Positions 34,705 through 42,500 of a DNA stretch of 64,000 nucleotides are shown here, in pieces. The translations under genes were made by a program, and so were the position numbers. Source of the stretch: Acidobacteriota bacterium (GTDB taxonomy: Bacteria; Acidobacteriota; Blastocatellia; Pyrinomonadales; Pyrinomonadaceae); assembly GCA_018269005.1 (NCBI GenBank), contig JAFDVK010000004.1:1-64000 (forward strand), in the 5' to 3' direction. Each line of letters begins with the position of its first letter. Position 1 is the stretch's first letter. Under the pieces are notes generated by a model that saw only the letters and a program-made list of their open reading frames with translations, made no database searches and was not told the DNA's origin.

Positions 34705-34770
34705 TTCTGGGACAGCTCTTGGGACAAATAAGTCGCGTGTTATCAATCACTTACGCGATCTGTCCCAGAA
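34705..34770. repeat. nested inverted repeat
   Basis: The perfect 10-bp arms TTCTGGGACA (34705-34714) and TGTCCCAGAA (34761-34770) enclose a second, 6-bp perfect pair TCGCGT/ACGCGA (34733-34738 / 34753-34758). Confidence 0.6.
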
Positions 34771-34831
34771 TTTCGCAAAAAAATATATCAAACGCATTTT
34801 GCATTCTCAATTCGCCGATTTCAATTCTCTT

Positions 34832-34851
34832 GAAGGCGGCTTGCCGCCGAC
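34832..34851. repeat. GGCGGC hairpin module, copy 2
   Basis: Same module as 34644-34664 with the central segment T-T-G. It is followed by a pyrimidine-rich stretch. Confidence 0.6.
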
Positions 34852-34901
34852 TTCTTCTTGTCGCGTGCTCCGCACGCTCCGATGTGGTTTGGGCACGGTA
34901 A

Positions 34902-34934
34902 CCCAGGGTGGCGGCCTGACGGCCTTACCCTGGG
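34902..34934. repeat. CCCAGGGT/ACCCTGGG hairpin
   Basis: The outer 8-bp arms CCCAGGGT (34902-34909) and ACCCTGGG (34927-34934) enclose inner GGCC/GGCC pairing. A second hairpin, GTCCCC-TAC-GGGGAC, follows at 34947-34961. The CCTGGGG-type arms recur in the composite element at 44.7 kb. Confidence 0.6.
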
Positions 34935-34998
34935 CTATATTCTTACGTCCCCTACGGGGACTAAAGCATTGCCGCCGACAAGACTGAGAACATTTTCG

Positions 34999-35076
34999 GG
35001 GCTTTGCCCTTTGGCAGTGCGGTCGGGCTTTGCCCTTTGGCAGTGCGGTCGGGCTTTGCCCTTTGGCAGTGCGGTC
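34999..35076. repeat. 26-bp tandem repeat, three identical copies
   Basis: Three identical 26-bp units start at 34999, 35025 and 35051, each beginning GGGCTTTGCCC and ending GTGCGGTC. They run into a perfect hairpin CGGTCGGG-CTGTG-CCCGACCG (35072-35092). Identity between copies points to recent expansion. Confidence 0.9.
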
Positions 35077-35113
35077 GGGCTGTGCCCGACCGTGGAGCGT
35101 ACCCGGCTTTTCT

Positions 35114-35133
35114 GGAGGCGGCTTGTCGCCGAC
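35114..35133. repeat. GGCGGC hairpin module, copy 3
   Basis: Same module with a T-G-T centre. It is followed by A-A-G-A-C-T-G-A-G-A-A, which also follows the partial copy at 34971-34980. Confidence 0.6.
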
Positions 35134-35197
35134 AAGACTGAGAAGATCTTCTGGGCTATGCCCAAAGACCGATGACCGATGAGCAAAGGCCAAAGAC

Positions 35198-35246
35198 CAA
35201 TGAACAATGAACAATGAACAATGAACAATGAACAATGAACAATGAA
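35198..35246. repeat. seven perfect copies of heptamer CAATGAA
   Basis: The 7-bp unit is repeated seven times without error, preceded by looser related C-A-A-A-G-A-C-C and G-A-T-G-A-C-C units from 35162. It resembles the short tandemly repeated repetitive (STRR) heptamers known from cyanobacteria and some other phyla. Confidence 0.9.
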
Positions 35247-35321
35247 CAACTTTGTCAAAGACCAACGGACGTTTGGACCGTGTTGTCATCATAGCGAAAC
35301 GACGCGCCCGTTTGAAGCACA

Positions 35322-35359
35322 AACCGCACAGAATGTATCAAACCGCACAAAACGTATCA
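35322..35359. repeat. 19-bp tandem duplication
   Basis: Copies at 35322-35340 and 35341-35359 match at 17 of 19 positions (A-A-C-C-G-C-A-C-A ... G-T-A-T-C-A). They are directly adjacent. Confidence 0.75.
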
Positions 35360-35487
35360 AAGTGCACGAAATGCAGGCTTTTGGCGTTGCCGAGACCAGT
35401 CACGCAAGACTGACCATGGCCACTAATGCACGAATGAAGGCAGAACCGTGTGCGTCAGCGATCTGATCTCGGCAACGGAGACCGGTC

Positions 35488-37050
35488 TTATGCCCAGTAA
35501 TTGCGGTCGAGGGAGCGGTAGTTTATGGCTTCGGAAAGATGTGCGGCGGCGATATCCTGCTTTCCTTCGAGATCGGCGATGGTGCGTGCGACCTTTAGGA
35601 TTCGGTCGTGTGCACGTGCGGAAAGGCCTTGCCGCTGCATCGCTTTTTCGAGGAGAGATTCGCCTTCGGAGTCGATCGCGCAGAATTCGCGAATTTGACG
35701 CGGTGCCATCGCGGAGTTCGAGAACGTCTTGCCGGAAAAGCGTCTCAACTGGATCCCGCGAGCAGCGATCACGCGTTCGCGAACTTCGGCGGACGATTCG
35801 CTCGCTTCGGTCGTCTTGCCGCGGAGTTCTTCGAATTTCACGCTTGGAACGTCGATATGAATGTCGATGCGGTCCATTAGCGGGCCGCTCACGCGCCCGA
35901 CATAACGCTGTATCTGGAGCGGCGAGCATTTACATTCACGCGACGAGCCAAAGTAGCCGCAAGGGCAAGGGTTCATCGAAGCAACCAGCGTGAAATTCGC
36001 CGGAAATGTGAGCGACGACGCTGCGCGCGAGATAGTAACGCTCTTGTCCTCCATCGGCTGACGCAGGACCTCAAGCGCACTTCGGTCGAATTCAGGAAGT
36101 TCGTCGAGAAACAATACGCCGAGATGAGCAAGACTAACTTCGCCGGGTTTCGGCACGGAACCGCCGCCGACAAGGCCTGCCTGGCTTACGGTGTGATGCG
36201 GCGACTTGAACGGCCGCTCGGTCACAAGGCCTGTGCGGCCCGTCAGACCGGCGACGGAATGGATCTTTGTGATCTCGAGAGCTTCTTCAAACTCAAGCGG
36301 CGGCAGGATCGTCGGCAAACGCCTCGCGAGCATCGTCTTTCCCGATCCCGGCGGTCCGATGAAGAGAATGTTATGGCCGCCCGCACTTGCGATCTCAAGC
36401 GCACGCTTTGCTGTCTTTTGCCCTCGAACCTCTGAAAAATCAACACTGTAGCCGGACGCAGCGGTGCTCAGGGCGTTTGGATCGAGTTCGAGCGGAGCGA
36501 CGCGTTTTGCGGCACCGAATTCGAGTTCGCGGCAAACTTCGACCGCCGTCCGAAGGTCGGCAACAGGATAGACCGCAACGCCCTTGACGACCGCCGCTTC
36601 AAAGCCGTTCTCCTCGGGAACGATCAGATGTTTTATTTTATTTTCACGGGCGGCAAGAGCGATCGAAAGGGCTCCGCGCACGGGACGCACGCGGCCATCA
36701 AGCGACAATTCGCCGATCGCCATCACGCCGTCCATCTCGGCGCCGTTGGTCATATCGCCGTTCGCACCGAGAATGCCGAGTGCGGTCGGAAGATCAAAAC
36801 TCGCGCCTTCCTTGCGAAGATCTGCAGGCGCGAGATTGACGGTAACTTTGCTGACAGGAAAAAAGAAGCCGGAATTTTGTATCGCAGCACGAATGCGCTC
36901 GCGGGATTCGCGAACCGCGGTGTCGGGGAGTCCGACGATGATAATGTTCGGAGAAATGTCGTTTTCGGCTGCGGGACGTATATTGACTTCAATATCGACC
37001 AGCAAAGCGTCGATGCCGTACACCGCCGCTGACTGAGTGCGAAACACCAT
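35488..37050 (-). CDS. comM: YifB/ComM-family Mg-chelatase-like AAA+ ATPase
   Basis: A 520-residue AAA+ protein. ComM is the hexameric helicase that promotes branch migration during natural transformation in gamma-proteobacteria; elsewhere the role is less clear. The N-terminal Lon-protease-like fold ([13 protein letters not shown]) precedes the Mg-chelatase-type ATPase. Walker A is G-P-P-G-S-G-K-T and Walker B is [11 protein letters not shown]-terminal helical domain ends in R-S-L-D-R-N-Y-W. Length is as expected (about 505). nrdR ends 6 bp upstream, so the two are probably co-transcribed. Confidence 0.92.
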   Translation of the reverse strand: MVFRTQSAAVYGIDALLVDIEVNIRPAAENDISPNIIIVGLPDTAVRESRERIRAAIQNSGFFFPVSKVTVNLAPADLRKEGASFDLPTALGILGANGDMTNGAEMDGVMAIGELSLDGRVRPVRGALSIALAARENKIKHLIVPEENGFEAAVVKGVAVYPVADLRTAVEVCRELEFGAAKRVAPLELDPNALSTAASGYSVDFSEVRGQKTAKRALEIASAGGHNILFIGPPGSGKTMLARRLPTILPPLEFEEALEITKIHSVAGLTGRTGLVTERPFKSPHHTVSQAGLVGGGSVPKPGEVSLAHLGVLFLDELPEFDRSALEVLRQPMEDKSVTISRAASSLTFPANFTLVASMNPCPCGYFGSSRECKCSPLQIQRYVGRVSGPLMDRIDIHIDVPSVKFEELRGKTTEASESSAEVRERVIAARGIQLRRFSGKTFSNSAMAPRQIREFCAIDSEGESLLEKAMQRQGLSARAHDRILKVARTIADLEGKQDIAAAHLSEAINYRSLDRNYWA

Positions 37051-37056
37051 AGGAGA

Positions 37057-37554
37057 TCAGTTCGTCTTGCTGTTTTTCTTGGTCTTCTTGCCCGGCGCAA
37101 CATTTGCGCCGACAAGCTGCTTCAACTCCGTCAAGAATTCTGAAACGTCCGCAAACTCGAGATAAACGGACGCGAACCGCACGTACGCGACCTTGTCGAG
37201 CGTCTTTAAGCGCCGCATTATCAGCTTGCCGATGTCGGTCGTCGAAAATTCCCTGTCGGGCGCATCCTGAACGAATTTTTCGACCTCGTCGGCGATCGTT
37301 TCGAGCTGCGTTGTCGAGATCGGCCGCTTCTCGGCCGCTTTCAGAAGCCCTGCGATAAGCTTATCGCGATAAAAATGTTCGCGTTTGCCGTCCTTCTTGA
37401 CGACCATATACGGTATTTCGTCAATGCGTTCGTAAGACGTGAAACGGCGAGCGCATTGCAGGCATTCGCGGCGGCGGCGGATCGAATCACCGTCCTTTGA
37501 TTCGCGCGAATCAACGACCTTGTCTTCAAGATGTGCACAAAATGGACAGCGCAT
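37057..37554 (-). CDS. nrdR: transcriptional repressor NrdR
   Basis: NrdR represses ribonucleotide reductase genes when dATP is high. The 165-residue product has the N-terminal zinc ribbon (M-R-C-P-F-C, then C-L-Q-C-A-R-R-F) and an ATP-cone (V-V-K-K-D-G-K-R-E-H-F, then A-Y-V-R-F-A-S-V-Y). The C-terminal tail is Lys/Asn-rich. It lies 6 bp after the flippase-like gene and 6 bp before comM, forming one operon. No nrd gene or NrdR box pair was noticed in the window. Confidence 0.95.
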   Translation of the reverse strand: MRCPFCAHLEDKVVDSRESKDGDSIRRRRECLQCARRFTSYERIDEIPYMVVKKDGKREHFYRDKLIAGLLKAAEKRPISTTQLETIADEVEKFVQDAPDREFSTTDIGKLIMRRLKTLDKVAYVRFASVYLEFADVSEFLTELKQLVGANVAPGKKTKKNSKTN

Positions 37555-37560
37555 TTATTT

Positions 37561-38622
37561 TTACGGTTGCGGTTCGAAGTCCGGTGAATCAGATTCGATC
37601 TCGCGTTCGGCATTCTCGCTCGAAAGCAGACGCCGAAAGCCTGCGACGCTGATATCACCGTGGACGAGATAATATAAACCGAAAATGACCGCCGGAGCAA
37701 AGTAAACAAGGTGCATTAGGATCGAAACCGCCGCCGCATCTTCGTGTCCGATGCCGAGCAGGATCAGGCTGCCGGCGGTCGCCGCGTGAAATGCTCCGGC
37801 CGCGCCGCCCGGTGTCGGCACGAGCGAACCCATCGACGCGACGCCCATTACGAAGATCGAATCGACGAAGGTCAGCGGCAGTCCGAACGCCATCAGAACC
37901 AGCCAGGTCGGTATCGAGATCGCCAGCCAAAGGGCGATCGTCCAGAGCGTGACCCAAAAGATCTCGCGCGCGTTCGTCATCACTTTCAATGACGTCGCGA
38001 GCTGCTGCATCAGCCCGAGGCCGAGTGAGCGGACGCGTTTTGGAATGAATTTGCGGTCGGTGAACGCGGCGAACCAGTTGATGAGCGGTTCGCTGCGCCA
38101 CGAGTAGATCAGCAGAAAAATGATGAACGATACCGCACCGAGCGCCATCAAATTGCCGACGAGGCGAATATACGCGTATTCGGCTTCGTGGCCAGCACGA
38201 GTTTGGAACCAGATGAGGCTGACGCTGAAGAAACAGATGAGGGATGCGAGGTCAAAGACGCGTTCGACGCCGATCGTGATCAACGCATAGCTCGGGCGGA
38301 TACGCTTGTCGAGCATCGGCAGCCACATCGGCCTCAAGATCTCACCGGCTCGGCCTACGACAAATATCGCCGTAAACCCGACCGTCGTTGTCGCGAAGAG
38401 GTCGCTCACTTTCGACGGCGTCAGCGGCTTAAGGAGAACTTGCCAGCGTACCGAACGCAGAAAATAGCCGAAGCAGATGATCGCGGCCGCGGCGCCCAAA
38501 TACCAGATGTTCGCCTTCCGCACATTCTGAGTAACCTCTGCCCAATCAAGGTTGCGGGCAAAATACCAGACGAATCCGGCCGTTAAGAGGATGACGAATA
38601 GATATTTTAGGGCTTTTCGCAA
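37561..38622 (-). CDS. LPG-synthase-type (UPF0104) integral membrane protein
   Basis: A 353-residue protein with about eight transmembrane segments. It matches the lysylphosphatidylglycerol synthase transmembrane / flippase-like family: A-E-V-T-Q-N-V-R near the start, G-R-A-G-E-I-L-R-P in the middle, and P-T-P-G-G-A-A-G-A-F late. The soluble aminoacyl-transfer domain of true MprF is absent, so it may move or modify a lipid-linked substrate. That role is inference. It is the first gene of the unit with nrdR and comM. Confidence 0.85.
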   Translation of the reverse strand: MRKALKYLFVILLTAGFVWYFARNLDWAEVTQNVRKANIWYLGAAAAIICFGYFLRSVRWQVLLKPLTPSKVSDLFATTTVGFTAIFVVGRAGEILRPMWLPMLDKRIRPSYALITIGVERVFDLASLICFFSVSLIWFQTRAGHEAEYAYIRLVGNLMALGAVSFIIFLLIYSWRSEPLINWFAAFTDRKFIPKRVRSLGLGLMQQLATSLKVMTNAREIFWVTLWTIALWLAISIPTWLVLMAFGLPLTFVDSIFVMGVASMGSLVPTPGGAAGAFHAATAGSLILLGIGHEDAAAVSILMHLVYFAPAVIFGLYYLVHGDISVAGFRRLLSSENAEREIESDSPDFEPQP

Positions 38623-38762
38623 TTGTGTATCTTTCGAGCCCGCTCCAAGAGGGCAAAATCAAAAGATACAGCATAAAAAGCTGATTTTCTAAAGCGGACA
38701 CGATTATTCTTTGCCGGCACGCGATCGATGGCTCCCAACTCGGAAAATAAGCTGTTTTTCGA

Positions 38763-38789
38763 GGAACTTTTCAGTACCGCAGGTCGTAA
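38763..38789 (+). promoter_or_regulatory. candidate ECF-type promoter (GGAAC-N17-CGTAA)
   Basis: GGAAC (38763-38767), a 17-bp spacer, CGTAA (38785-38789), the general form recognised by ECF sigma factors. It is about 85 bp upstream of the ECF sigma gene, which suggests autoregulation. Confidence 0.5.
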
Positions 38790-38873
38790 CTCTTGATTGA
38801 CGGGGCAGGTGTTCCAAGGCCTTGTTGCTGATATAGTTATTGGCTAGAGGCATATTGACTCGGGAGAGGAAAT

Positions 38874-39467
38874 TTGGAAGCGGCAAAATCTGCAGCTGAG
38901 ATCAACGGAGCGGAACTCGTCAGAAGGGCGCGTCTAGGTGACGGCTTGGCGTGGGAGGACGTAGTTACGACGTTTTCGCGTCGTATATTCAACCTCGCGT
39001 ATCGCTTCACCTCAAGCGTCGAGGCCGCCGAGGATCTTACGCAGGAAGTTTTTATCCGCGTCTATCGCTCGCTCGACCAATACGACGCCAAACAAGGCGA
39101 TCTTGCAAATTGGCTGATGCGGCTCGCGCGAAATTTGATAATCGATGATTACCGGCATCGGCAGCGTAATCCGCAAAATTCGATGGCAGATGCCGTCGAT
39201 GATCATCACTACCATTTGCGGGCGGTCGGCAATTCGGCACACCGCGAGATGGAGCGAAAGGAACTCGCCGCTCAGGTGCAGGAAGGAATTGACAAGCTGC
39301 CGGAAGATCTTCGAACCTGCGTCATTCTTCGCGACATCGAAGAGCTGACCTATCAGGAGATCGTCGATGTGCTGAAGATCCCGGAAGGAACGGTAAAATC
39401 GCGGATAAACCGTGGAAGGATCGAGTTGGCAAAGATCTTGAGGCGTATGCGGGTCGTAACTATTTAA
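38874..39467 (+). CDS. ECF-family RNA polymerase sigma factor (RpoE-like)
   Basis: A 197-residue sigma factor with regions 2 and 4 only. Region 2 has E-D-L-T-Q-E-V-F-I-R-V-Y and N-W-L-M-R-L-A-R-N-L-I-I-D-D-Y-R-H. Region 4 has L-T-Y-Q-E-I-V-D-V-L-K-I-P-E-G-T-V-K-S-R-I. The start is TTG at 38874, chosen because a strong GAGAGGA ribosome-binding site (38863-38869) precedes it by 4 nt and no nearer ATG exists. It is followed by a double zinc-finger membrane protein that is probably its anti-sigma factor. Confidence 0.93.
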   Translation: MEAAKSAAEINGAELVRRARLGDGLAWEDVVTTFSRRIFNLAYRFTSSVEAAEDLTQEVFIRVYRSLDQYDAKQGDLANWLMRLARNLIIDDYRHRQRNPQNSMADAVDDHHYHLRAVGNSAHREMERKELAAQVQEGIDKLPEDLRTCVILRDIEELTYQEIVDVLKIPEGTVKSRINRGRIELAKILRRMRVVTI

Positions 39468-39487
39468 GCAAGGTTGGGACTTTTGTA

Positions 39488-40228
39488 ATGGAGAACAGAG
39501 AGAAACACATCTTAAACTGCACGGCGTTCGAGGACGCTCTGACGGATTATATTGACAGGTCGCTCGACCCGGCGGCCACGTCCGCCATGGCCGAGCACGC
39601 CCTTTGCTGCCCTCTCTGCCATTCGCTCCTGAACGACGTAAAAGAATCTCTCGGCGTCTGCCAAACGCTTCACACTCCCAAGATGCCGATGGCGCGTCTC
39701 GAAGCCCGAGTGCTCGCCGCGACGACACCTGACACAGGCCTTTCGTGCGATGAGTTCGAAGGCTATTTGACGGATTATTTGGACGGTTTCCTGCCGGCAA
39801 AGGCTTTCCATCGCTGGGAACGCCACGCCGTCTGCTGCGATAAATGCGAAGACCTGCCTGGAATGGTAGTCCGCTCGATCGCCGCTTTGTACACCTACAA
39901 GCTCGATGAACTTGCGGTTCCGGACGGACTCGTTGCGTCGATCCTCGCTCAGACGAGCGAAAGACGCGGCGTCATTATAGGAAAGCCCGGCATCGCCGAA
40001 TCGATCCGAGCTTGGGTCGCAGGAATTCGCCTCCCGATGCCGCTTGGGCAACTTGCGCCTGTCGCAATGCTGCTGATCTTTGCGTTTCTGATCTTCGGCC
40101 AGACCGTGTCTGCCGACGGGACAGCGACAAATGTTTATAAGAAAGGCTTTGAGCTCGCTGAGGCGACATACCAGCAAAGTGCAGGGGCGTGGAACGGTAC
40201 GCCCGCGGTTCAGCCTGAAGCAAAATGA
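39488..40228 (+). CDS. membrane anti-sigma factor with two zinc-binding (ZAS) modules
   Basis: A 246-residue protein. Two H-x3-C-x2-C motifs, H-A-L-C-C-P-L-C (about residue 38) and H-A-V-C-C-D-K-C (about 118), sit in similar helical contexts. Each is preceded by a D-Y-I-D/D-Y-L-D-type segment (A-L-T-D-Y-I-D-R, Y-L-T-D-Y-L-D-G). One transmembrane helix lies at about 190-210, then a short extracytoplasmic tail. ZAS modules bind ECF sigma factors, and most anti-sigma factors carry one. Its stop overlaps the next gene by 4 bases (ATGA). Confidence 0.85.
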   Translation: MENREKHILNCTAFEDALTDYIDRSLDPAATSAMAEHALCCPLCHSLLNDVKESLGVCQTLHTPKMPMARLEARVLAATTPDTGLSCDEFEGYLTDYLDGFLPAKAFHRWERHAVCCDKCEDLPGMVVRSIAALYTYKLDELAVPDGLVASILAQTSERRGVIIGKPGIAESIRAWVAGIRLPMPLGQLAPVAMLLIFAFLIFGQTVSADGTATNVYKKGFELAEATYQQSAGAWNGTPAVQPEAK

Positions 40229-40962
40229 ATTGTGCTTTTCACTTACATAATGCTGCGGTCACCAGCTGCAACGGCTGTGGGCGAGCCCTTTGCCCGGCCT
40301 GCGATCATCGCATAAAGGGCTTTCCGTATTGCCAGGAATGTATCGTCCAGGGCGTGGAATTGCTGCGCAGTCAGTCGCATCCGAATTATGCGCCTTACGT
40401 AAAGAGAAAGACCTCGCCCGTGCTCGCTGTTATCTTTTCGGCGATCTGTCCGGGGCTCGGTGCGGCATATAACGGGCAGGCGACCAAGGCTATCGTTCAC
40501 TTCGCGGTATTTGTCGGACTGTTCCAAATGGCAGTGCTGACGAGCGGAATTCCGCTTTTCGTTTTTGGCTTCATCGGGATGTGGCTCTTTGCGGCACTTG
40601 ACTCCTGGCGAACGGCTCAGATGATACGCTCAGGCGTCACGGCCGACACCGCAGAAGACATTCTCGTCAGCCGTTTCTCAGGAAACCCGAAGCTTTGGGG
40701 TGTCGTGCTAGCCGTCCTCGGTGCCGCGTTCCTATTCCAAAGGTTTTTTGATGTCGGCGGAATGATGCGATACTTGCTGCCGGTCGTGCTGATCGGACTC
40801 GGCATCTATATTTTGCGTGGCGTGGTATTCAAGGCAAGGGCGAGCAAAGGCTCCTCATCAGGTGTCGATCAAACGAGTTTCGCTCTCTCCGAACCACTTT
40901 CGGGACGCGATGCGGACTTTACGACGCGTTCTAGATTCGGTTCATGGCGAGATCACAATTAG
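40225..40962 (+). CDS. B-box-type zinc-finger multi-pass membrane protein
   Basis: A 245-residue protein. The N-terminal cytoplasmic zinc finger is rich in Cys/His (C-A-F-H, C-N-G-C-G, C-P-A-C-D-H, C-Q-E-C). Four to five transmembrane helices follow, starting with S-P-V-L-A-V-I-F-S-A-I-C-P-G-L-G, a TM2/DUF5683-like glycine-rich motif. The C-terminus is charged and Ser-rich. It overlaps the anti-sigma gene by 4 bases, so it belongs to the same stress operon. Its role is unknown. Confidence 0.75.
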   Translation: MNCAFHLHNAAVTSCNGCGRALCPACDHRIKGFPYCQECIVQGVELLRSQSHPNYAPYVKRKTSPVLAVIFSAICPGLGAAYNGQATKAIVHFAVFVGLFQMAVLTSGIPLFVFGFIGMWLFAALDSWRTAQMIRSGVTADTAEDILVSRFSGNPKLWGVVLAVLGAAFLFQRFFDVGGMMRYLLPVVLIGLGIYILRGVVFKARASKGSSSGVDQTSFALSEPLSGRDADFTTRSRFGSWRDHN

Positions 40963-40981
40963 GCAGTAAGAGGTAAAGAAA

Positions 40982-41197
40982 ATGGGACTTTGGTTAGGCA
41001 TATTTGGACGTATCGGCGGCATATTGGCCCTGGTCGCGTTGATCGCGTTGCTCGTTGAAAAGCTCATCGTGTTCGTCGGATTTCTCGCGTTCGCAATTAA
41101 GGCAATTATCGTCCTTGCATTCGTCCTCGTCTTCTGTGTCGTAGGATATCTCGCACTCAAGACCCTGCGTGAATCGCGGAAAAGGTCGGATCATTAA
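40982..41197 (+). CDS. small two-helix membrane protein
   Basis: A 71-residue protein with two hydrophobic helices (I-G-G-I-L-A-L-V-A-L-I-A-L-L-V and F-V-G-F-L-A-F onward) and a basic C-terminus. It starts 19 bp after the preceding membrane-protein gene, with G-A-G-G upstream of the ATG. It is the fourth gene of the ECF sigma operon. A hairpin without a T-run follows at 41237-41270. No function can be assigned. Confidence 0.7.
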   Translation: MGLWLGIFGRIGGILALVALIALLVEKLIVFVGFLAFAIKAIIVLAFVLVFCVVGYLALKTLRESRKRSDH

Positions 41198-41236
41198 CAC
41201 TCTGCCTTATCATTCACATTAGGATTAATAATTTCT

Positions 41237-41270
41237 TTGAAGGCCCTTCGCTTGCGCTTGGGGCCTTCAA
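41237..41270 (+). terminator. hairpin at the end of the ECF sigma operon
   Basis: The 10-bp arms TTGAAGGCCC and GGGCCTTCAA pair around a pyrimidine/purine loop. There is no T-run after it, so it could be a weak terminator or an RNA-stabilising hairpin. Confidence 0.5.
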
Positions 41271-41481
41271 TATGTTCTCATTTAACTTCGAAAGGCTTGC
41301 TTCGGGCCTTTTGGACGTAATACAAGTGGGTATCCCCAACGATATCGATCCTTCCACAAGATCGAATAAAGGATCTATATCATCGGTTTCGCGTTAGTCG
41401 CTCGCGGCTGTTCTTGCGTGATTCCACGTTTCTCGGTCTTTGATCGTGAAACGAGATCATTTTAAGGAGCTTTACAGCATA

Positions 41482-42276
41482 ATGCAGAAAAACGATAAGT
41501 ATTATACTTTTCTATTAAAGCATTCATCTAAAAACAGAATTTATATCAAGCGGGTCGAGATACCTCGAAAGAGCGTAACTTTGACATCGATCTCAGTCGT
41601 ATTTTTAGCAGGCATTTCGCTTTTCGCATTTGGCATCTACGGCATCTTTTCAAGGGTTTCCGCTAATATTGACGGGTCGCAGGTTGCGGCATCAATTAAG
41701 ACGGCACCGGCAGAGACCGAACATTTTGACTATTCACGTCCCGGCGATTCAAAGGATTTTCTGAGGAATGCGGGCGGTCCCGAACTCGGTGACGAGAATG
41801 ATTCCGAGACCTCGGAGATCGACGCCCAACTGAAAGCCGCTGCACTCGCCATTCCCTCAGACCTCCGGCCGAGTATCTGGCCGCACGAAGGCAAGATCAA
41901 CAACGAATTCGGTTTCCGACGTAATCCGTTCGGCGGGCGTGCGTATGAATTCCACGGCGGAATGGACATTGATGGCGAACGCGGCGAACAGGTTTTTGCA
42001 CCTGCAGGCGGCACGGTCATTAAGGCGGGCTGGTCCGGCGGCTATGGAAATATGATCGAGATCGATCATGGCAACGGACTTACAACACGCTATGGCCACC
42101 TCTCGAAGATCGAGATCGAGGTCGGCGATACGATCACACGCGGCCAGGAGATCGGCCAGATCGGTTCGACCGGACGCTCGACCGGGCCGCACCTTCATTA
42201 CGAAATGCGTCTAAACGATCGGCCTGTAAATCCGCGGCACTTCCTGCCTCAGGAATCACCAACGCTCGTAAAATAG
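41482..42276 (+). CDS. M23-family metallopeptidase (LytM/NlpD-like)
   Basis: A 264-residue inner-membrane-anchored cell-wall peptidase or amidase activator. One transmembrane helix at about residues 37-57 is followed by a short linker and a C-terminal M23 domain. The zinc motifs are H-G-G-M-D-I-D and H-L-H-Y-E, with R-Y-G-H-L-S between. All ligands for an active zinc peptidase appear present. AAGGAG (41464-41469) precedes ATG 41482 by 12 nt, and the frame also extends to a TTG at 41440. It is monocistronic with a strong terminator. Confidence 0.9.
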   Translation: MQKNDKYYTFLLKHSSKNRIYIKRVEIPRKSVTLTSISVVFLAGISLFAFGIYGIFSRVSANIDGSQVAASIKTAPAETEHFDYSRPGDSKDFLRNAGGPELGDENDSETSEIDAQLKAAALAIPSDLRPSIWPHEGKINNEFGFRRNPFGGRAYEFHGGMDIDGERGEQVFAPAGGTVIKAGWSGGYGNMIEIDHGNGLTTRYGHLSKIEIEVGDTITRGQEIGQIGSTGRSTGPHLHYEMRLNDRPVNPRHFLPQESPTLVK

Positions 42277-42295
42277 CTCTCGATCGATCAATAAG

Positions 42296-42328
42296 AAAAA
42301 GCGAGTCGAACTTTCGGCTCGCTTTTTT
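42296..42328 (+). terminator. Rho-independent terminator after the M23 gene
   Basis: The stem GCGAG-TCG / CGG-CTCGC, preceded by AAAAA and followed by TTTTTT, lies 20 bp after the stop codon. The A-rich left side could make it work from both directions. Confidence 0.85.
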
Positions 42329-42450
42329 CTCGTTTACGGCAGGACCCGCATTCGTCCAACTTCTAACTTCCTTGCCCGATCGAAGCCGTCCTATCGAAAA
42401 TAGAGCTGGTTCCGGGACGCTCTCCTTGTCGAATGTTGCGCTCTTTTCGG

Positions 42451-42456
42451 CTATAA
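42451..42456 (+). promoter_or_regulatory. consensus -10 box upstream of the S46 peptidase gene
   Basis: A perfect TATAAT lies 45 bp before the start codon. No -35 at 16-18 bp is convincing; TTGTCG is 20 bp away. Confidence 0.45.
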
Positions 42457-42500
42457 TGCGGTTACAAATTAGCAAATCACCTCTATAAAAAGGTTTAACT

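Larger units (their letters stand above)
34329..35487. other. 1.16-kb non-coding, repeat-rich interval
   Basis: This is the longest gap in the window. It contains hairpin elements at 34473-34536, 34601-34620 and 34705-34770, three copies of a GGCGGC hairpin, a bulged hairpin at 34902-34934, a 26-bp tandem triplication, a seven-copy heptamer array and a 19-bp tandem pair. The open frames here (for example 34807-35322 minus and 35242-35466 plus) are low-complexity translations of these repeats. No tRNA or recognisable transposase remnant was seen. Confidence 0.75.

Noticed and set aside
34473..34770. possible IS element or transposase remnant
   Set aside because: Inverted repeats are present but no frame shows transposase motifs, and no target-site duplication was found.
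34999..35246. possible CRISPR array
   Set aside because: The 26-bp units are directly adjacent with no unique spacers, the heptamers are simple tandem repeats, and no cas gene is present.
34807..35322. 171-residue minus-strand frame in the dusB-comM gap
   Set aside because: Its sequence is a translation of the 26-bp and 7-bp tandem repeats and lacks any start context or homology.
42440..42456. complete sigma-70 promoter for the S46 gene
   Set aside because: TATAAT is perfect, but the nearest TTG-type -35 gives a 20-bp or a 10-bp spacer, so only the -10 is reported.
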